From Herpetosiphonaceae bacterium (GTDB lineage Bacteria > Chloroflexota > Chloroflexia > Chloroflexales > Kallotenuaceae), in the NCBI GenBank assembly GCA_036374795.1, contig DASUTC010000334.1:1-36795 (forward strand): a DNA stretch of 36,795 nt, read 5' to 3'. The notes under the pieces are model-generated. The model saw nothing but the letters and a program-made list of their open reading frames with translations. It was not told the DNA's origin and did not search any database. Each line of letters starts with the position of its first letter. Position 1 is the stretch's first letter. The position numbers and the translations under genes were made by a program. This document shows positions 1-7,847 of this stretch, in pieces.

Positions 1-37
1 TTTCACCTTCTACAATACGGCGCGTCCGCACCAAAGC

Positions 38-1330
38 TTAGCCTATCGGGTACCAGCGGTGGTGCATTTTCACGGCTAATCGGCTGACACGATCCACCTT
101 AAGGTCGCCGATTCGTGGTCTCATCCATTGGGGTAGCCACCGCTTATTGCGCTTCCAGATCAGGTTGTCGGCCACGCCGTACCTGACGATCGTCAGGGCG
201 ACCAGCGAGATCAGGTTGGACAGCAGATAGTACATGCCCAGGCCAGCCGTCAGCAGGTAGATCATCGGGCCGCGCAGCAGAAATGCCGCGTTGTTCATGA
301 ATAAAAAGAACACCAGCCGCAGCACCCGTCCGCGTGTCTGCTGCCGGTCGGAGAAGACCCAGTGCTCGGTGAGGGCAAAGTTCCAGATCGTCGATCCCTG
401 GGTGGCAAGCACCGCCGACAGCAGGTAGTGCAATCCGAGCAGCTCGGTCATGCCCGCCAGCAGCAGCAGATTGACGACGAGGCCGGAGATGCCGACCGTC
501 AGGAACCGCATGAAGCGCAGGGAATCGCCGCTCACCCGCAGACGATAGAGATGGCGCAGGTACTTGATCCCTTCCCTGAGCGACGCTTTACTTTCGCCCG
601 CATGCCTGCTGCCGAAGTGGAAGCCGACCTCGGCGATGCGTAGCTCCGGAGTCTGAACCAGGATCTCCAGCAGGATCTTAAAGCCATACGGTTTGAGCTG
701 ATCGACGTTCAGGGCCGTGCGGCGCACAACAAAAAAGCCGCTCATCGGATCACTCACCGCGCGCAGCCGCTTCGGAAACGTCACGCGCGCAGCCGTTGTC
801 GACGCGCGTGAGAGCGATGCCCGCAGCCGATTGAACTCGTTCGCGTCGCCCTGCTGGCAGTAGCGGCTGCCAATCACCAGATCGATGTCGCCCCGGCGGG
901 TGCGTTCGAGCATCTGCGGCACCAGCTCAGGCGGATGTTGCAGGTCGGCATCCATCACGCAGATCCACGGCGCTCGTGCCACCGTCATGCCCAGCACCAC
1001 GGCACCCGCAAGCCCGTCTTGCCGCTCACCGACAGGCCGATGGATCACACGGAGCGTACAGCGCGCCTTTTCCTGCATTGCCTCAATCGATCCAACCGTG
1101 TCGTCATCGCTATCGTCCATGAACACGACTTCAAACGGCACGTCCTGCAACGCCTGCTCAAGACGCTCGATCAGCGGCTCGATGTTGCCTGCCTCGTTCC
1201 TGGTTGGTACCACGATCGACACTGCTGGGGGGAGGTGGAGGTTTGCGGGCGAATCGGCCTTGTCACGAACAGCTCCCCAGGCTCCCGCACAGGCGCCATC
1301 CACGTCAATGCGATGCGATGGATGTACCAT
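38..1330 (-). CDS. GT2 polyprenyl-phosphate glycosyltransferase fused to a GtrA-like membrane domain
   Basis: The protein (430 aa) has an N-terminal GT-A domain of the dolichyl-phosphate mannose synthase type: VSIVVPTRNE near residues 38-47 and the metal-binding DAD of DADLQHPPE at 127-129. From about residue 274 a GtrA-like domain with four predicted membrane helices follows. Family knowledge: such enzymes move a sugar from an NDP-sugar to polyprenyl phosphate at the cytoplasmic face, and GtrA domains are linked to handling the lipid-linked sugar. The start chosen is the ATG at 1330, preceded by GAGAGGA at good spacing; the frame stays open to 1417 but the extra residues look unrelated to the family. 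Donor sugar and acceptor cannot be read from sequence. The gene is separate from the glycan cluster at 23-32 kb but could serve it. Confidence 0.88.
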   Translation of the reverse strand: MVHPSHRIDVDGACAGAWGAVRDKADSPANLHLPPAVSIVVPTRNEAGNIEPLIERLEQALQDVPFEVVFMDDSDDDTVGSIEAMQEKARCTLRVIHRPVGERQDGLAGAVVLGMTVARAPWICVMDADLQHPPELVPQMLERTRRGDIDLVIGSRYCQQGDANEFNRLRASLSRASTTAARVTFPKRLRAVSDPMSGFFVVRRTALNVDQLKPYGFKILLEILVQTPELRIAEVGFHFGSRHAGESKASLREGIKYLRHLYRLRVSGDSLRFMRFLTVGISGLVVNLLLLAGMTELLGLHYLLSAVLATQGSTIWNFALTEHWVFSDRQQTRGRVLRLVFFLFMNNAAFLLRGPMIYLLTAGLGMYYLLSNLISLVALTIVRYGVADNLIWKRNKRWLPQWMRPRIGDLKVDRVSRLAVKMHHRWYPIG

Positions 1331-1441
1331 AATTTCATGTCCTCTCGTAAGAACACTGCTCATACGGATGCTCGCTGCTACGGATCGCCGTTCTGGATGT
1401 TTGAGGAGAGTCCTCAAATACCTTTGTCGCCCCTAAGATGC

Positions 1442-1660
1442 TCAGCCTCCTTTGATCCACCGCCACGCCAGGCGGTAAAGCAGATAGCCAGAGAAACCAA
1501 GAGTCGGCACAGCAGATGACATGGTCGAGATGATCTTGGATGAAACCGTGCAACAGATAAAAAAGACCTCAAACCGTGGTTGAAGCAGCAGCGGTTCAGC
1601 GCTATCGCCCTGAGCGATAGAGTCTCGCGCATGGACGTTACTGCAACCAACGGAGTTGCG
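1442..1660 (-). other. possible gene relic: open frame ending in a membrane-protein-like C-terminus
   Basis: This frame is open for about 72 codons up to a TGA at 1444-1442, but has no ATG, GTG or TTG start until an ATG at 1522, which leaves only 26 codons. The end reads SGYLLYRLAWRWIKGG, resembling the C-terminal helix and basic tail of a polytopic membrane protein and using GC-rich codons, whereas the upstream part is less GC-rich and lacks a recognisable domain. It may be the 3' remnant of a deleted gene, or chance. No family can be named. Confidence 0.22.
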
Positions 1661-2548
1661 TCAGCCCACGCTCGTGGCTCGCCAAACCTCCCCATCCTGT
1701 TCGCTGGTCGACAACTGGTGGGAAAGCATGCTGGTGAGATAGAGCAGTGCTACCGATGTTGGTTGATCTGAAGCTGGGTGATGCACGTAGAGTAGATCGC
1801 TCTGGGAGTCTGGGAAGATGCCGTACAGTGCCGATCGTAACATTGGCGAGATGGTATGATCCAGCGACCTTAAGCACAAGATCTTGCGTGCTGCTGCGGA
1901 ACTGGCTCGTGTGGTCGTCGGCTGAATAGCACCCCAAATACTGTCCAGCTCTATTCTATAGATCGCGGTTGGTGTCTCCCCTCTAGCGCTGTGCCTTCAA
2001 CCTGCCTGGACGACCACATCGGCTGCTCCAATGAGGTCATACCAACCGGCTGCCAGTGCGCAAAAACACCCACCATGCATCAGTGATTCGTATCTGGCGT
2101 GCTCAGATGTCACCGGCACTCAACGAGTTAAGATGACAGCGTACGACTCCACGGGTGGGCGGCTGCATTACGCGGTTAGACAGGTTGGCTATTCCTTAGA
2201 AGACTGAATGATGTACCTAACGCCGCCCTCGGCGTTACTGTACCGGGCTGTGGAACCCGAAATGTATGTATTATGATGGAGTTAAGCCGTAGAACTCGCA
2301 ATACGTACATCTACGTACAAACAGCGGCGAGGCCCCGTATTTTGCCCAGTTTGCCTGGGGCTACGGCGGCACTCCTGCATCACCCACCGCGCTTTGGATG
2401 ACACGAGTCGCTCAGGGCTACTCATCCGAAGGACTTAAGTTTCCTTGCCAAAAACAGGCGATCCGCCTATCATCAACGTCCATACATCTTCACGCACCTT
2501 TTCTCGCACCGCTACGGCAACCAAGATCCATACTCAAGGAGAACCACG
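1661..2548. other. intergenic region without a supportable gene
   Basis: Short open frames occur on both strands but none has a good ribosome-binding site or recognisable domain, and base composition is less GC-rich than the neighbouring genes. It holds a perfect hairpin at 2218-2237 (TAACGCCG, 4-nt loop, CGGCGTTA) with no T-run, and a doubled ACGTAC palindrome near 2320. I see no tRNA, rRNA or transposase remnant. Confidence 0.4.
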
Positions 2549-2884
2549 ATGAGTCCGCTCGGAGGCCGCATCAAGGCCGATATTTCTGTCACCAGCATTC
2601 TTGGACATTGTGTGTTGTGGATCGTTCTTGGCATCGTTACGTTTGGCATCGCGCTTATGTTTTATCCCTACTCTTTCGCTAAATTGGCAATCAACCGCTG
2701 CTACATCCAAACGAGCGATAATAAGATTTCCCGGCTGCATTGTACCTTGAACGTATTCGATCAGATCGGTCATATCCTGCTCTGGTTGCTATTGACCGTC
2801 ATCACCTTCGGCCTGGCCTATCCTTTCTACCTCTACAAAGTGTGGAATTTTGCCTTGAATAACACGTCCCTGGAACAGGCATAA
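2549..2884 (+). CDS. small membrane protein made of two similar two-helix halves (DUF6693/DUF898-like)
   Basis: The protein (111 aa) has a strong ribosome-binding site (AAGGAGAACCACG) just before the ATG. It is an internal duplication: residues about 16-51 and 67-102 align, each with GH-x3-LW, a hydrophobic stretch containing VTFG, then FYPYSFAKLA in the first half and FYLYKVWNFA in the second. Each half gives one or two membrane helices. The pattern resembles small proteins annotated DUF6693 or the repeats of YjgN/DUF898; this assignment is from memory and untested. Function is unknown. It stands alone and is followed by a hairpin terminator. Confidence 0.75.
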   Translation: MSPLGGRIKADISVTSILGHCVLWIVLGIVTFGIALMFYPYSFAKLAINRCYIQTSDNKISRLHCTLNVFDQIGHILLWLLLTVITFGLAYPFYLYKVWNFALNNTSLEQA

Positions 2885-2908
2885 TTTCATCTCGCTCTGT
2901 TGATACGG

Positions 2909-2940
2909 CTGCCCGCTCCTAAAGCGGGCAGTTGTTGATC
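2909..2940 (+). terminator. intrinsic terminator after the small duplicated membrane protein
   Basis: A perfect 9-bp stem (CTGCCCGCT / AGCGGGCAG) with a 5-nt loop at 2909-2931 is followed by TTGTTGATCT, 24 bases after the stop codon at 2884. Confidence 0.75.
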
Positions 2941-3137
2941 TCTGGCGCGGCACGATAGCTCCGATGCGCATACCTTTCGATAGCCGTTCCATCCTTGCGA
3001 TCGTTCCTCATGTCCGACAGCATGCTGCACCCGACCGCATGCAGCGTGATCAGGGCGGCGGTTTTTCATGCCTGCTGGCATGCCATCGTCCGCGCCTGCT
3101 GACATGGAGGGCAGATGCGCTGCGACGCTCGGCGGTG

Positions 3138-3165
3138 TTGCAGCTTCACGGTGTTTCCGTATAAT
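3138..3165 (+). promoter_or_regulatory. predicted sigma70-type promoter of the monooxygenase-like gene
   Basis: TTGCAG and a perfect TATAAT are separated by 16 bp. The predicted start of transcription is near 3172, about 80 bases before the next gene. Confidence 0.55.
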
Positions 3166-3253
3166 GCGTGAGACTCGACGTTTTCTCCCGGTCAGCGGGC
3201 GGTAGCCAACAACGTCAGCCCCCGGCAGGGCTTTACCAGATGGAGCACGGACG

Positions 3254-3562
3254 ATGTACGGATTGATTGGGAAGCTGATCACGGTGCCTGGACAGCGGGA
3301 CGCATTGATCGCTATCTTGCTTGAAGGTGTCGCCAGCATGCCCGGCTGTCTCAGCTATATCGTGGCAAAGGATACGACTGACGCGGACGCGATTTGGATT
3401 ACTGAGGTCTGGGAGAGTCAGGCCAGCCACGAGGCGTCGCTGGCGCTTCCCGCTGTGCAGCAAGCCATAACACATGGCAAGCTCCTTATTGCGGGCTTCG
3501 GCGAGCGAATCGTTACCGAGCCAGTTGGGGGTCACGGCGTTGCATCTGCGCCAAATCACTAG
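3254..3562 (+). CDS. antibiotic biosynthesis monooxygenase (ABM) domain protein, YgiN-like
   Basis: This 102-aa protein matches the dimeric alpha+beta-barrel ABM fold: an N-terminal strand YGLIGKLITVPGQRDALI, the central MPGCLSYIVAKD strand, and WITEVWES followed by a helix carrying ASHEASLALPAVQQAI. Members include quinol monooxygenase YgiN and small haem- or quinone-handling enzymes, but many have no known substrate. GGAG lies 8 bases before the ATG and a consensus-like promoter is upstream. Its stop is 14 bases from the convergent stop of the next gene. The fold call is firm; the reaction is not predictable. Confidence 0.82.
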   Translation: MYGLIGKLITVPGQRDALIAILLEGVASMPGCLSYIVAKDTTDADAIWITEVWESQASHEASLALPAVQQAITHGKLLIAGFGERIVTEPVGGHGVASAPNH

Positions 3563-3576
3563 CCGATACCCGCCAT

Positions 3577-4650
3577 CTATTTTTTGATCGAACATCGCAC
3601 GGGCATTCCGACAAAATCCCCATACCTCCGAGCGGCGGCGACGATCGCGGCGTCCTCGGCATCTGTGCGCGCGGCAAACGGCGCGATTTCGATCTCCACC
3701 GTATCTTTCTTGAAGGCTCGCCGCCAGGTCCCCACGACACGGCCCCCGATCACGATCGTCGCGTCGAACACGATCTTTGGGCTGATCTCCTGCCCGCCTC
3801 TCCGCGATTTGTCGAACGACGAGAAGCCAACCAGGAATTCGTCATACGTCGGCAGGAGCCACGCTGTATCAGATGGCTGCGCGGCTGGCGACATCGACGC
3901 CGAGAAGTAGTAGCTCTGGCCGTCGATCACCGCATGGCCCAGCTCAGCGCCGACCAGCTCAAGGCCGGCCTTGGCATCGGCCACAGTCAGCCCCGACCAC
4001 CAGGTAAAATCGCGGACGGTGGCAGGGCCATGGCCGGTATAGTAGCGCCGTGTCAGCTCAGCCAATGCTTCTTCGCGCTGCAACCTCCGCGCATCAGGCG
4101 CGCGCTCATCCAGCAGCGCATACGTGAACTGCTTGCCGCGCCGGGGTCCGCTGCACACAATGCCATCCAGCTCGGCACGCATCACGATATGGCTGAGTCG
4201 CGAGCCCTCCGCCGCAATGTCGGCGGCTGCCAGCGCCGCGCCAAGCTCCGCGCGGGTGCGCAACTGACCACCCCGCAGCGTGTCGGTGATCACGGCGTTA
4301 CTGCGATCGATCAGTGCATCGTCGAGTTCGAGCTGACGATGCCTGTAGGCATTCGCGGCCTTGACGCGCGGAGCCGTGAGCTCAAGCAGCCAGCGAATGT
4401 CTGCGGGCGTGACAAAATGCCAGGTCGGACGCATCACGTGCGTGCGCAGGATCGTTCCATCGGCAAAAGCCTGCTCGACCGTCTCATCCGTCGCATCGCG
4501 CATCCGCAGGCCGAGCGCCCATTTCGCGCCCAGATAATCCTGCGCCTGCACCGCGCCCAGCCAGGCCACGACCTCATCCGGGCGATCAAACGGTTGCTGC
4601 GAAAGCCGCTGCCACGCGAGTCGTTGAAGGGCGATCACTGATGCGTTCAT
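3577..4650 (-). CDS. winged-helix DNA-binding protein of the HTH_42 / AlkZ-like DNA glycosylase family
   Basis: The protein (357 aa) begins at the ATG at 4650, preceded by CAGGAGT. Features seen: the N-terminal helix LQRLAWQRL, a VVAWLGAVQAQD segment with Q35-A-Q37, THVMRPTWHFV, tandem winged-helix-like segments, and GRVVGTWRR near the C-terminus. Family knowledge: in the HTH_42 superfamily, Streptomyces AlkZ unhooks azinomycin interstrand crosslinks and uses a Q-x-Q pair, while YcaQ-type members have a different pair. The QAQ here sits where that motif is expected, so an alkylation or crosslink DNA glycosylase role is plausible but unproven. It has its own promoter and is divergent from the RNA methyltransferase gene. 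Confidence 0.82.
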   Translation of the reverse strand: MNASVIALQRLAWQRLSQQPFDRPDEVVAWLGAVQAQDYLGAKWALGLRMRDATDETVEQAFADGTILRTHVMRPTWHFVTPADIRWLLELTAPRVKAANAYRHRQLELDDALIDRSNAVITDTLRGGQLRTRAELGAALAAADIAAEGSRLSHIVMRAELDGIVCSGPRRGKQFTYALLDERAPDARRLQREEALAELTRRYYTGHGPATVRDFTWWSGLTVADAKAGLELVGAELGHAVIDGQSYYFSASMSPAAQPSDTAWLLPTYDEFLVGFSSFDKSRRGGQEISPKIVFDATIVIGGRVVGTWRRAFKKDTVEIEIAPFAARTDAEDAAIVAAARRYGDFVGMPVRCSIKK

Positions 4651-4717
4651 GGTGTACTCCTGGCGTATCCGAGGCGTGGTCATCAGGCAAGGCCAGCCGT
4701 TCCCACGCACCCTGAAG

Positions 4718-4745
4718 ATTATATGGACGACTGTAAGATATGCAA
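4718..4745 (-). promoter_or_regulatory. predicted promoter of the AlkZ-like gene
   Basis: On the minus strand TTGCAT (4745-4740) and TATAAT (4723-4718) are separated by 16 bp, giving a leader of roughly 60 nt to the ATG at 4650. Confidence 0.55.
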
Positions 4746-4794
4746 TCGACGGAAGAACGAGCGCTCATCGTCGCACGGCACGTTGGGCGCTGAT

Positions 4795-4823
4795 TTGCTG
4801 ATTGTCGCCTCCTGGCCTAGAAT
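4795..4823 (+). promoter_or_regulatory. predicted promoter of the RlmI-like methyltransferase gene
   Basis: TTGCTG and TAGAAT are separated by 17 bp. The -10 lies about 25 bp upstream of the start codon, so the leader would be short. It is divergent from the promoter at 4718-4745. Confidence 0.5.
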
Positions 4824-4847
4824 GGGCCGCGAGCGAGAGTGGAGCTT

Positions 4848-6026
4848 ATGAGCAAACGACCGACGATTCAACTGCCACTGCATCTCAAGAAACATCTCAG
4901 CGCGGGCCATCCCTGGGTCTACCGCGATCATCTGCCGTCGGGGCTGCGCTATGAGAGCGGCACCTGGGTGCGCCTGACCTGCGGGCCGTGGACCGGCTTC
5001 GGGCTGTGGGACGCCACCAGCCCGATCGCGGTGCGGATCTTCAGCCAGCAGCAGGTGCCCAACGCCGACTGGCTGGCGGCACAGGTCGCGGCGGCCTGGG
5101 AATTGCGCGCGCCGATTCGTCAGGGCGCGACGACCGCCTACCGCGTCATCTTTGGCGAGGGCGATGGCCTGCCGGGCCTTACCGTCGATCTCTACGGCAG
5201 CTACGCCGTGATCGCCACCTACGCCGAAAGCGTCCGCACGCTCGTGCCGCAGATCGTCGCGGCGCTCCGTGAGGTCGCGCCCCTCGACGGCATCGTCGGG
5301 CGCGTGGCGCGGGACGAGGCCGAGACTGAGGGTAAGATCCGGCTGCTGTGGGGCCAGCTCCCACCGCCCGATCTGGTGATCGAGGAGCATGGACTGAAGT
5401 TCCGCGCCAATCTCTTCGCCGGGCAGAAGACCGGCCTCTTTCTCGATCATCGCGAGAATCGGCACTACCTCGAAGCGTGGAGCTACGGCAGGCATGTGCT
5501 TAACTGCTTTTCGTACACCGGCGGCTTCTCGGTCTATGCCGCGTGGGGCGGCGCGGCCAGCGTCGTCAGCTGCGATATTGCGCCCGCCGCCGCCGAGGAT
5601 GCTCGCGTGAACTTCGCGCTCAACGGCTTCAATCCCAACAGCTATGAGTTTGTGGTAGAAGATTGCTTCTCGCTGCTGGAGCGCTATGTCCGCGAAGGCC
5701 AGCAGTTCGATCTGGTGATCCTCGATCCGCCATCGTTCGCCACCGCCAAACGACAGGCCCATGCCGCCGTGCGCGCCTATACCCGGCTCAACCAGCTGGC
5801 GCTGCGCTGTGTCGCGCCGGGCGGCCTGCTGGCGTCGGCAAGCTGCACCAGCCAGGTATCGCCTGAGCACTTTCGGGCCATGCTGGCGGATGCCGCTCAG
5901 GGCGCGGGCGTGCGGCTCCAGATCCTCCACGATGCGGGACAGCCGCTCGATCATCTGGTGCCTGCCCACTTCCCCGAAGGCCGCTACCTCAAGTTTATGC
6001 TCTGCCGCGTCCGACCTGCGCTCTAG
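4848..6026 (+). CDS. class I rRNA methyltransferase, RlmI/RlmK-like (COG1092)
   Basis: The N-terminal 75 residues form a PUA-like RNA-binding domain (HLSAGHPWVYRDHL). It is followed by FGEGDGLPGLTVDLY, then the Rossmann methyltransferase domain: motif I VLNCFSYTGGFSVYAA with acidic CDI on the next strand, and motif IV DLVILDPPSFATAK. These are hallmarks of the COG1092 family, which makes 5-methylcytosine in 23S rRNA (RlmI, m5C1962 in E. coli) using S-adenosylmethionine. ATG 4848 has GGAG only 3 bases away; GTG 4839 is an alternative that adds three residues. Length (about 392 aa) fits the family. The exact target base is inferred. Confidence 0.9.
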   Translation: MSKRPTIQLPLHLKKHLSAGHPWVYRDHLPSGLRYESGTWVRLTCGPWTGFGLWDATSPIAVRIFSQQQVPNADWLAAQVAAAWELRAPIRQGATTAYRVIFGEGDGLPGLTVDLYGSYAVIATYAESVRTLVPQIVAALREVAPLDGIVGRVARDEAETEGKIRLLWGQLPPPDLVIEEHGLKFRANLFAGQKTGLFLDHRENRHYLEAWSYGRHVLNCFSYTGGFSVYAAWGGAASVVSCDIAPAAAEDARVNFALNGFNPNSYEFVVEDCFSLLERYVREGQQFDLVILDPPSFATAKRQAHAAVRAYTRLNQLALRCVAPGGLLASASCTSQVSPEHFRAMLADAAQGAGVRLQILHDAGQPLDHLVPAHFPEGRYLKFMLCRVRPAL

Positions 6027-6041
6027 CGCGACAGGCCGGAG

Positions 6042-6118
6042 AACTAAACGAACAAAGAACAAAAGTTTAACCCGCTTGTCCCCTTGCTCCCCTGCTCCCC
6101 TGCGCCTTGTTCCCAGGC
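6042..6118. repeat. degenerate 7-bp periodic repeat after the methyltransferase gene
   Basis: Starting 16 bases after the stop codon, units can be read in steps of seven: AACTAAA, CGAACAA, AGAACAA, AAGTTTA, ACCCGCT, TGTCCCC, TTGCTCC, CCTGCTC, CCCTGCG, CCTTGTT. It is one of at least seven copies of a spacer-located family, and among the most diverged. Confidence 0.45.
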
Positions 6119-6458
6119 ACTCGGCGCCCATGCCGCCTCGCGCTATCCGCCCGCCGCTGCACAGCCATGCGTGCCGAGCCGTGCGCTCTAGCAACATGTG
6201 TGTCTAGTCAACAAAGATACGGTCATATGGTATTGATGACGAATAGGGCATGGTTGTGAAGTACCAGAAATTTGTTCTTTCAAAATCAGGACTTAAGTTA
6301 GTACAAGAGTCGCAGACAATGGTGCGACAATTGGACATCCGAGGACATTAAGGAGGAATAAGGCAGCAACATGCACATCCAACCTCGCGGATGATGCCCT
6401 GGCGTACACCCCCCGTAGCACCACATGCATTGTGGTTCGTTTGGCAAGGAGAACCATC
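6119..6458. other. intergenic region upstream of the P450 gene, with a possible 7-codon leader ORF
   Basis: No gene is recognisable. A small ORF at 6371-6394 (MHIQPRG) lies after AAGGAGGAATAAGG and 64 bases before the P450 start; it could be a leader peptide but the spacing to AGGAGG is long. The rest is relatively AT-rich and probably contains the P450 promoter, which I could not place. Confidence 0.3.
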
Positions 6459-7694
6459 ATGTTTGACGCCAATTTCATCGCGAATCCGTATCCGGCATAC
6501 CAGGAGTTGCTGGCGACTGGCAGGATACATTGGGTAGAGTACCTTGGCGGCGCATGGCTCGTTCCACATTACGATGATGTCCTCACCCTACTGCGCGACC
6601 CCCGATTGTCGGCTGAGCGCTCAGGGGCCTATATGCAATGCTTCTCAGACGAGGAGCGGGCGACGCTTCAGCCGCTCCAGCGCTGCATGGATCTGTGGAT
6701 GGTTTCCATGGACGGCGCTCCGCACATGAATATCCGTCGGCGGCTAAGCAAAGCGTTCACGCCACGCACGATCGATAACCTACGCCCGCATATTCAAACG
6801 CTGACCAATACGCTGATCGACCGCATGATCGATCAGTCGGGCGGTACCGGCCAGATCGAGCTGATGCACCAGTTTGCCCATCCGCTCCCCGCGATGGTCA
6901 TCGCGCAGCTCCTCGGCGTTGCCAACGAAGATCAAGCCAAGTTCGTCCAATGGTCCGACGAACTGGCGGTCTTTATTTGCAGCGCCAATCCAACCTATGA
7001 GGAAGCCTGCCTGGGCCAGAACGCGATTCTGTCGATGATTGCCTACCTTGAGGATGTCGTCGCCGAGCGCCGTCAGCATCCCGGCGACGATCTGATCAGC
7101 CAGCTCGTCAACGTCGAGGATCACGATGATATGCTGACCGTGGAAGAGATCTTCTCGCAGTGCGTGCTCTTCCTGTTTGCAGGCCACGAAACCACCCGCA
7201 ACCTGATCGGCAACGGCTTGCAGACGCTGCTGCACCATCCCGATCAAGTGGCGCTGCTGCGGCGCAACCCGTCGCTGATAAAAGGCGCGCTCGAAGAGAT
7301 GGTGCGCTACGAATGCCCGGTCCAGCTGATCGCGCGCATTGCCATCGAAGATATGGAGATCCACGGCGCGCAGATCAAACGCGGCCAGACGGTGGCGGTG
7401 GTGCTGGGATCGGCTAACCGCGACCCGGAGCAGTTTAGCGATCCCGATCGCTTCGACATTACCCGGATCGGCAGCCGTCCGGTTTCCTTCGGCCATGGCG
7501 CGCATGTTTGCATCGGCATGGCGCTGGCATACGTCGAGGCCGGGGTCGCGCTCACCACGCTGCTGGAGCGGCTACCCAACTTGCGCCTCGTCAATGCGAC
7601 GCCGGATTGGTCGCCGACCTTCCTCTTCCGCAGCCTGCGCAGCCTGCCGCTGGCCTTCGAGCCACAAGACAGGGCGCTGGAGGTCGCGGCCTAG
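6459..7694 (+). CDS. cytochrome P450 monooxygenase
   Basis: This soluble 411-aa P450 has the oxygen-activation motif AGHETT (residues 241-246), the E-x-x-R pair (280-283), NRDPEQFSDPDRFDITR before the haem loop, and the haem loop FGHGAHVCIG with proximal Cys351. Length and lack of a membrane anchor fit class I bacterial P450s, which take electrons from a ferredoxin and its reductase; neither is encoded nearby. The start is the ATG at 6459, 8 bases after AAGGAGA. The gene stands alone, so substrate cannot be guessed from context. A double hairpin separates it from the convergent GH13 gene. Confidence 0.95.
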   Translation: MFDANFIANPYPAYQELLATGRIHWVEYLGGAWLVPHYDDVLTLLRDPRLSAERSGAYMQCFSDEERATLQPLQRCMDLWMVSMDGAPHMNIRRRLSKAFTPRTIDNLRPHIQTLTNTLIDRMIDQSGGTGQIELMHQFAHPLPAMVIAQLLGVANEDQAKFVQWSDELAVFICSANPTYEEACLGQNAILSMIAYLEDVVAERRQHPGDDLISQLVNVEDHDDMLTVEEIFSQCVLFLFAGHETTRNLIGNGLQTLLHHPDQVALLRRNPSLIKGALEEMVRYECPVQLIARIAIEDMEIHGAQIKRGQTVAVVLGSANRDPEQFSDPDRFDITRIGSRPVSFGHGAHVCIGMALAYVEAGVALTTLLERLPNLRLVNATPDWSPTFLFRSLRSLPLAFEPQDRALEVAA

Positions 7695-7752
7695 ACCATA
7701 CCGCTCCCTCGGCTCATCGATTGAGCCGCCAATCTGATCGACCGCTATGGCG

Positions 7753-7822
7753 CAGGGTGCTTAACCGGCACCCTGTAAACGTTTAAACACCGGGAGCGCA
7801 GGCGACATGTTGCCTGCGCTCC
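7753..7822. terminator. tandem hairpins between the convergent P450 and GH13 genes
   Basis: Two perfect hairpins occur: 7753-7775 (CAGGGTGC, 7-nt loop, GCACCCTG) and 7793-7822 (11-bp stem GGAGCGCAGGC / GCCTGCGCTCC, 8-nt loop). Between them lies TAAACGTTTAAAC, which holds the overlapping palindromes TAAACGTTTA and GTTTAAAC and gives short T-tracts on both strands. Placement fits bidirectional termination. Confidence 0.7.
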
Positions 7823-7847
7823 TGCTGGCGTTGATCGTCTGCGCGGG

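Noticed and set aside
4719-6197. 492-codon open frame antisense to the RlmI-like gene
   Set aside because: Its translation is Arg/Gly/Ala-rich with no family features, whereas the plus strand encodes a full methyltransferase.
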